Source of the DNA: G965267605 sp965267605
Lineage (GTDB): Bacteria > Bacteroidota > Bacteroidia > Flavobacteriales_E > Vicingaceae
Direction of reading: 5' to 3'
DNA: 64,000 nt
Assembly (NCBI GenBank): GCA_965267605.1
Contig: OZ254088.1
Coordinates: 992,001 to 1,056,000, forward strand
Positions 59,851 through 64,000 of the stretch are shown piece after piece. Every line of letters starts with the position of its first letter. Position 1 is the stretch's first letter. The translations under genes and the position numbers were made by a program. The notes under the pieces were generated by a model. It did not search any database. It had not been told where the DNA came from and saw nothing but the letters and a program-made list of their open reading frames with translations.

Positions 59851-60060
59851 ATGGAAAAAATTGAAACAATGAGTGAAAATCAAAAGTCCTGGAAACCTTA
59901 CCAGATAGGGGGGTATTTGTTTGTTGGATGCATGTTTATCGGCATGGGGATTGGCAAACTTGTCGGCTCCTACGGCATTGGGATGTATTTGGGTATGGGT
60001 GTAGGGTTCATTTGCATGGCTATTGCTGTATTGAAGTTGAACAAGAAAAACGAGCAGTAA
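59851..60060 (+). CDS. Small two-helix membrane protein
   Basis: A 69-residue protein from ATG 59851 (MEKIETMSENQKSW); ATG 59833 is too near the promoter and ATG 59869 would also be possible. Two hydrophobic segments (about 20-39 and 43-60 by this numbering: GYLFVGCMFIGMGIGKLVGS; IGMYLGMGVGFICMAIAVL) with glycine-rich packing. Its stop overlaps the next start (TAATG). Probably a membrane partner of the next, larger membrane protein. No family recognised. Confidence 0.72.
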   Translation: MEKIETMSENQKSWKPYQIGGYLFVGCMFIGMGIGKLVGSYGIGMYLGMGVGFICMAIAVLKLNKKNEQ

Positions 60061-60668
60061 TGGAACAGCAAGATTCATCCTTCGATCATCAGGCCGCGCT
60101 TTCGGTCATAGATGAAACAATCCGTTCAGTAAGACAGAAGGTTTCAGAGAACGGCTTTGTATTTCTATTGTGGGGTTGGTTGGTGCTTGTAGGTAATGTG
60201 TTATCGTACTACTGGATGATTGCCAAAAATGGTCCTGCTATAGGGTTTACATGGATGGTTATCGGTGTAGGAGGAGGTATTGTGTCAGGTGTTTACAACT
60301 CCAGGAAGGAAAAGAAGAAATCCTTTAGGACGCAATTGGATAAGCACTTTGGTTATCTCTGGGGAGGTATTGGAATGGGAGCGGCTATCCTTTATGCATA
60401 CTTCATTATAGCGGGGAAGTTTGATTTGATCACTCCGTTCATTCTCGTTACCTGCGGAATGGCAACGTACATCTCCGGAAGAATGTTAAAAGTAAAAGCG
60501 TTAACCATAGGTGGTTTCTGTTTTTGGGCAGCGGCTATAGGGTGCTTGTTTCTCGATGCCCAGTGGCATTTCCTAATTGGTGGGTTGACCTTTATACCTG
60601 GATACCTGGTTCCGGGCTATGTACTTCGAAGCATGTACAAAAAGAGCAGTGATGCTGAAACAGCTTGA
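60060..60668 (+). CDS. Polytopic membrane protein of unknown function
   Basis: A 202-residue protein from ATG 60060 (MEQQDSSFDHQAALSVIDE) with about five hydrophobic segments (for example FLLWGWLVLVGNVLSYYWMI, FTWMVIGVGGGIVSGVY and FIPGYLVPGYVL). The N-terminal 30 residues are polar and may sit in the cytoplasm. The gene ends 17 bp inside the HTH gene, so the regulator and membrane protein are likely cotranscribed and may form a membrane-sensing pair. No known family. Confidence 0.75.
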   Translation: MEQQDSSFDHQAALSVIDETIRSVRQKVSENGFVFLLWGWLVLVGNVLSYYWMIAKNGPAIGFTWMVIGVGGGIVSGVYNSRKEKKKSFRTQLDKHFGYLWGGIGMGAAILYAYFIIAGKFDLITPFILVTCGMATYISGRMLKVKALTIGGFCFWAAAIGCLFLDAQWHFLIGGLTFIPGYLVPGYVLRSMYKKSSDAETA

Positions 60669-60939
60669 TCCATTATTACACAATGAACTTCGACTGAAGA
60701 TCGTCTCCATCCTTGTTGGGGTGGAGTCGGCAGAGTTCAAGTTTCTTGCTGAAGAAACCAAGGCTTCGAAGGGTAATCTAAGCGCCCAGATCACGAAGCT
60801 GGCTAATGCCAATTATATCAAAGTGGAAAAGACTTTCAGGGATAATTATCCGCTTACCACCTGTATCATTACCAAGGATGGAAAAAAGGCCTTTGAGTCG
60901 TATGCAAAGGCCATTCAGGATTATTTCAAGAACATATAG
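60652..60939 (+). CDS. Winged-helix transcriptional regulator (HTH_34-like)
   Basis: A 95-residue DNA-binding protein from ATG 60652 (MLKQLDPLLHNELR; a GTG at 60649 is just upstream). The winged helix-turn-helix includes LRLKIVSILVGVESAEFKFLAEETKASKGNLSAQITKL-type helices (quoted in two parts: RLKIVSILVGVESAEFKF and EETKASKGNLSAQITKLAN) and the wing VEKTFRDNYPLTTCIITK. It is one HTH domain only, as in small MarR/PadR-like regulators of this phylum. It probably controls its own operon with the two membrane genes upstream. Effector unknown. Confidence 0.85.
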   Translation: MLKQLDPLLHNELRLKIVSILVGVESAEFKFLAEETKASKGNLSAQITKLANANYIKVEKTFRDNYPLTTCIITKDGKKAFESYAKAIQDYFKNI

Positions 60940-60940
60940 A

Positions 60941-61339
60941 CTAAGCAGCTCCTTCCGCAAATAGTGCCAGCTCAAAGGGAATTCCAGTCATTTCACACGC
61001 TTCCTGAATACATGTGATGTAGCGTTGAATATTGGAGTCAGCTTCAGAATTTCGAACAAAGAACCTTATTCCTGTGATCTTGTGAGTTCTAAGGTGTTCA
61101 GCTACCAGAAATGCGTGCCTGGAAATCTCATTTCGCGCCAGTAGATGATCATAATAGGGCGTAGGAGCGTCTTCCTCAAGCAAACCAAACTTACCCGACA
61201 GAATGTAAAACGAACGTCTGTCGTATGTAGCTAGGTCAAAAACGGTTTGGATACGATCACTCTGGTAACGATCGATCGCCTTTAGTGTTCCTTCAGTTTC
61301 ATTTTTAAGTGCAGAGCAATATGTGCAGTATGCTAGCAT
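60941..61339 (-). CDS. DUF6884-like protein
   Basis: A 132-residue soluble protein, MLAYCTYCSALKNETEG onward, with the strand pattern RRSFYILSGKFGLLEEDAPT-PYYDHLLA typical of DUF6884, a family with nucleotide-binding-like folds found in defence and accessory regions, as well as in ordinary genomes. Two close cysteines (YCTYC) at the N-terminus may bind metal. Its neighbours are the HTH operon (convergent, 1 bp apart) and the barrel/LVIVD operon. No defence gene was seen around it. Confidence 0.7.
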   Translation of the reverse strand: MLAYCTYCSALKNETEGTLKAIDRYQSDRIQTVFDLATYDRRSFYILSGKFGLLEEDAPTPYYDHLLARNEISRHAFLVAEHLRTHKITGIRFFVRNSEADSNIQRYITCIQEACEMTGIPFELALFAEGAA

Positions 61340-61371
61340 TGATTCAAATTTAAGAGTTCATCATTGTTTGA

Positions 61372-62124
61372 TTAGTTAAAGAGCAATCCGAATGTTAACG
61401 AGAAGCGGTTCATATAGTCGTAAAGGAAGGTGTCGGGCTCATCTCCCCACCACCAATTTCTATTGTATTTGTTCTGTTGGTGCCTATATCCAATGGCTAC
61501 ATTGATTCCTAGGTGATTGGTGACATAACTTCTCACACCCAGCTTACAGCCAGTTAGAATGCCACCGTAGTTGGATCTGTTATTGGAATCAAAGATGTTT
61601 TCAAGAGGCATGCCATAGCCCAGCTGGCCTTCGAAGTACGGGCTCGTTCTCCTATGAAAAGGCATGAATTTAACTTCACCGAACAACGGCATCATTCCCG
61701 GGTCAAAAGATTCTATTCCAAAGCCCCCTCCAATCATGAGGTGCTTGTTTAGTTGGTAGCCATTCACCACCGTAAAGCCAACATTCATGGTTGTTCCTCT
61801 GCCATCCTCTCCCAGATAAACGCTCCAGTTAGTGTTGTTGTAATAACCCTTGGAGGGTGGTACAATACGCTTAGGTATCCTCTCGATCCTTGGGGCATCA
61901 TTGATTTCAAGCACTTCCTTGCTGTCGAACACCCAAAGGCTACCGTCAGATGTTTGTAATTTGAGTTGACTTGTGCTGTCGAATTCAACCACATGTCCTC
62001 TGAGTATTGAACCATTACGAAGTTTTACTTCGTGTTTTTGACTCTGTGCATGTAGCGTAGTGCCGCAGAGCAGCACTACGCTAACAAAAAGCACACGCTT
62101 AGTTAAGCTTAACATTCTTATCAT
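61372..62124 (-). CDS. Exported outer-membrane barrel-like protein
   Basis: A 250-residue protein with signal peptide (MIRMLSLTKRVLFVSVVLLC, cut near TTLHAQ). A short N-terminal region with a VKLRNGSILRGHVVEFDS motif reads as an SHOCT-like or PRC-like beta piece; the rest has strands such as YFEGQLGYGMPLENIF, GVRSYVTNHLGINVAIGYR and ends in RFSLTFGLLFN, whose final aromatic/asparagine end is compatible with a barrel. The start codon overlaps the LVIVD gene end (ATGA), so the two are coexpressed. Confidence 0.75.
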   Translation of the reverse strand: MIRMLSLTKRVLFVSVVLLCGTTLHAQSQKHEVKLRNGSILRGHVVEFDSTSQLKLQTSDGSLWVFDSKEVLEINDAPRIERIPKRIVPPSKGYYNNTNWSVYLGEDGRGTTMNVGFTVVNGYQLNKHLMIGGGFGIESFDPGMMPLFGEVKFMPFHRRTSPYFEGQLGYGMPLENIFDSNNRSNYGGILTGCKLGVRSYVTNHLGINVAIGYRHQQNKYNRNWWWGDEPDTFLYDYMNRFSLTFGLLFN

Positions 62125-63416
62125 GGCAACACGTCAATTTTCGCAATGAGATGGATGTCATTAGGATCTGTATAATCGTACTGGTAGTAACCATTATCTG
62201 TAGATAGAATCAGGACACCATTGTTAGGTATAACATCGTATGCATTGAATCCCGTAAACTGTGCAACAGGATTGTATCCGATTTGTTCTGGATTGGTAGC
62301 ATCGTATACCTTCAAGCCGGCTTTACCATCACATATAAAGAGCAGATTCCCATCAATTCCCAATCCTTTGGGATCTACCATGTCCCTACGTTCCACTAGG
62401 GTGGGATTGTAAGGGTTGTTGATATCCAGCACGTCCAATACATTCATCCAACCACCGCATATGCTGTTTGAACGAAGTGTTGCAAAAGCGTGTCCATTCT
62501 GTGCTACAACAGGATCGCATACCCTAACATGGTTAAACACCGATATGAACTTAGGAACGGTGGGATGGCTGGCATTGTAGATATGCACACCACTCATTGA
62601 TCCAAGCAACAGCATATTCCCGTGAGGAAATATGGTCTCAAGATTAAAGTCAGTTTCAAGCGTATAGGTATGGATGGGCTTTTGATTGATACCGATGTCG
62701 AAAACCTCAAGCTCCTGTCCATTGATAGCATACAGGGCATTATCTATAATGCTAAACCGAGCCATAGACCCGCTGGTTCCCGTTCCTAGGGGTGTGAACG
62801 TTTGCGTGCCACTAGCTGATTCTGCTGAGGATCCTGAACTCATAGCCATGTCGATCATGAACCCTCCTCTGACAGGCTGGTTAATGACTTCCGTGATTTC
62901 AGTGATCTTTTTCACTTGCCACCCAATAACAACGCCCATTGACTGATCGATATGTGCAATAGGATGTTCATTCTTGGTGGCTGGCATCACCTGATCAAAG
63001 GCTTCCTTGCTGCGTTCAACCTGGTGCACATTGGTAAGGTCTGTGATGTCAAGTGTCAACAGGTCCTTGTAGCTGTCGATGTACAACCTTCCATCCTTTG
63101 AAGCCATATCAATAACACCCGGCACAGCAATGTAGTTGATGTTGATCGGATTGGCTGGATTAGCGTTGTTGATCACGTGGATGCCTTTTCCGCGGTCCAC
63201 AACCAGCAGATAAGGGCCAATCAAATGGAGTTTACCTGGATTGGTAACAGCCCTTGGTGCTTCATTCTTCACGTCAACCCTTAATGCCTGAGGATTTTCA
63301 TACACGGGGACGTTACAGAGATATGTTCTCTTCTGTAAGGTTTTGTCTTTACATCCTGCTAATACAATGATCAGGATCAGAGAGAGTGCAAGTTTGCTAA
63401 GAATCTGTTTTTGCAT
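62121..63416 (-). CDS. LVIVD-repeat lipoprotein
   Basis: A 431-residue lipoprotein with lipobox IIVLAGCKDK (acylated cysteine at about residue 22). LVIVD-like beta-propeller repeats are visible: IGPYLLVVDRGKGIHVINN at about 67-85, MASKDGRLYIDSYKDLLTLDI, SGVHIYNASHPTVPKFISVF, and LLFICDGKAGLKVYDATN. These units form seven-bladed propellers at the cell surface. The gene sits between two outer-membrane barrel-like genes, which suggests a surface complex. Confidence 0.88.
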   Translation of the reverse strand: MQKQILSKLALSLILIIVLAGCKDKTLQKRTYLCNVPVYENPQALRVDVKNEAPRAVTNPGKLHLIGPYLLVVDRGKGIHVINNANPANPININYIAVPGVIDMASKDGRLYIDSYKDLLTLDITDLTNVHQVERSKEAFDQVMPATKNEHPIAHIDQSMGVVIGWQVKKITEITEVINQPVRGGFMIDMAMSSGSSAESASGTQTFTPLGTGTSGSMARFSIIDNALYAINGQELEVFDIGINQKPIHTYTLETDFNLETIFPHGNMLLLGSMSGVHIYNASHPTVPKFISVFNHVRVCDPVVAQNGHAFATLRSNSICGGWMNVLDVLDINNPYNPTLVERRDMVDPKGLGIDGNLLFICDGKAGLKVYDATNPEQIGYNPVAQFTGFNAYDVIPNNGVLILSTDNGYYQYDYTDPNDIHLIAKIDVLP

Positions 63417-63471
63417 TTCAGTTTGGATTTACTGGTTAGATGTAAACCCTTCCTGAAACCTTGCACGAGAA

Positions 63472-64000
63472 CTACTTTTTTAACTGGAATCTAGCTCCCA
63501 ACTGAAGTGTAGGAGCAAACGTTTGGGTGGTTCTGATAGAAGCGGGCTGATTAACATTCACCAACCAAGATGTTACGGCTGGCTGAAGGTAGAGCCCAAT
63601 ATTCTTGCTCACAGTGTATTCCATACCGAATCCCACCATTACACCGCCTTGAAAGCCTGGAGTTGGTTCCTGGTATTTCTGAATGCTTTTAGCACCATTG
63701 ATTTCCATTGTGGTGGATTTCGTACTTGCTACGCCATGCTCAAAAAGCAAGCCCGTTGAAGAATACATATTGAATTTCTTGGATTGGATGAATTCCCAAT
63801 TCAAAATTGCCGGAACACCAATGTAATGTGACTGCAGTTTATGAGCAACGTCTGCTTGTCCCCAGGTAGATACCAACCTCGTATAGTTAAGTCCTGTATT
63901 CAACGTCAATCTTTTATTCAGTTGATAGCCGGCCATAAAACCTATGCTCATTGGCACATGATGAACACGAGGTTCCGTTGCAACAGCCTCAGGAGCGGAA
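63472..64000 (-). CDS. Outer-membrane beta-barrel protein, 5' part cut by window end
   Basis: The reading frame continues in frame to the right window edge (SAPEAVATEPRVHHVPMSIG), so the start and signal peptide are outside. The visible 176 residues are barrel-like: GFMAGYQLNKRLTLNTGLNY, HYIGVPAILNWEFIQSKKF, MYSSTGLLFEHGVAS, MVGFGMEYTVSKNIGLYLQP and the C-terminal LQLGARFQLKK. The pattern fits PorT/opacity-type 8-stranded barrels. It is upstream of the LVIVD gene by 55 bp in the same direction. Confidence 0.82.
   Translation of the reverse strand, partial: SAPEAVATEPRVHHVPMSIGFMAGYQLNKRLTLNTGLNYTRLVSTWGQADVAHKLQSHYIGVPAILNWEFIQSKKFNMYSSTGLLFEHGVASTKSTTMEINGAKSIQKYQEPTPGFQGGVMVGFGMEYTVSKNIGLYLQPAVTSWLVNVNQPASIRTTQTFAPTLQLGARFQLKK

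Noticed and set aside
60941..61339. Defence island around the DUF6884-like gene
   Set aside because: DUF6884 can occur with defence systems, but the neighbours are an HTH/membrane operon and envelope genes, with no nuclease, methylase, helicase or integrase.

Overview
The window looks like ordinary chromosome from a free-living member of the Bacteroidota, most likely Flavobacteriales or a close relative. The evidence is a gldN gliding/type IX secretion gene, a secreted protein with a type IX sorting tail, many promoters with the Bacteroidota -7 box TAnnTTTG (sometimes preceded by TTTG/TTG about 17-21 nt upstream), few Shine-Dalgarno sequences, and several families common in this phylum (DUF4369/TlpA thioredoxins, DUF4846, LVIVD lipoproteins, 'GCTD' calcium-type repeats). 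No rRNA, integrase, transposase, phage gene or CRISPR array was seen. Genes are dense. Convergent pairs often abut or share a CTAA stop overlap.

Layout. 1-3.6 kb: end of a LolD-like ABC ATPase, sucC, and a run of small envelope genes. 3.6-8.9 kb: a DUF3179 membrane protein, then a tight minus-strand operon of TPR protein, phosphosulfolactate synthase, DUF368 polyprenyl-phosphate translocase family protein, aroE and a small membrane protein. 9-13.9 kb: glmM, a cysteine desulfurase, a large unknown membrane protein and a metallo-beta-lactamase-fold hydrolase. 13.9-21.4 kb: clpB, an Ala/Glu/Ser-rich DUF4870-like membrane protein, an NlpC/P60 hydrolase, a thiolase and a PgpH-type c-di-AMP phosphodiesterase. 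21.4-27 kb: a peptide-type ABC importer (binding protein plus two permeases, no ATPase) and a gldN gene without gldKLM. 27-27.8 kb: tRNA-Ser(GCT), tRNA-Pro(TGG), tRNA-Arg(TCT), followed by an intergenic cluster of palindromic and direct repeats.

27.8-30.1 kb holds a possible envelope-sensing module: an exported protein, two sibling 34- and 38-residue membrane microproteins, a DUF6249-like protein, an ECF sigma factor and a cysteine-free membrane protein likely to be its anti-sigma partner. 30-33.3 kb: an alpha/beta hydrolase, a MOSC protein, a lipoprotein and two cupins. 33.5-39.6 kb: a 1719-residue exported protein with 16 TPR-like repeats and a long coiled coil, followed one base later by a DUF4846 lipoprotein. 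40-51.4 kb: SCO and TlpA-type redox proteins, a Pmp3/YqaE-like protein, two membrane-associated enzymes, a DUF5060-type putative glycosidase, an RlmD-like methyltransferase lacking the Fe-S cysteines, ornithine aminotransferase and a TPR/SpoIIE phosphatase.

51.4-64 kb is rich in exported proteins: a secreted unknown, a twin-PDZ protein with a type IX tail, two tandem paralogous barrel-like proteins, a cyclophilin, a PAP2 phosphatase, YaaA, a dockerin-like protein, a small membrane/HTH operon, a DUF6884-like protein, and an LVIVD lipoprotein flanked by two outer-membrane barrel proteins, the last cut by the window end.

The least expected signals are (i) a phased TTAAC direct-repeat box with identical promoter geometry upstream of 51513 and 52247, with related boxes before 39673 and 53921; (ii) the 16-repeat giant protein; and (iii) the twin microproteins beside the ECF sigma locus. 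All function calls come from reading motifs by eye; no database search was run.
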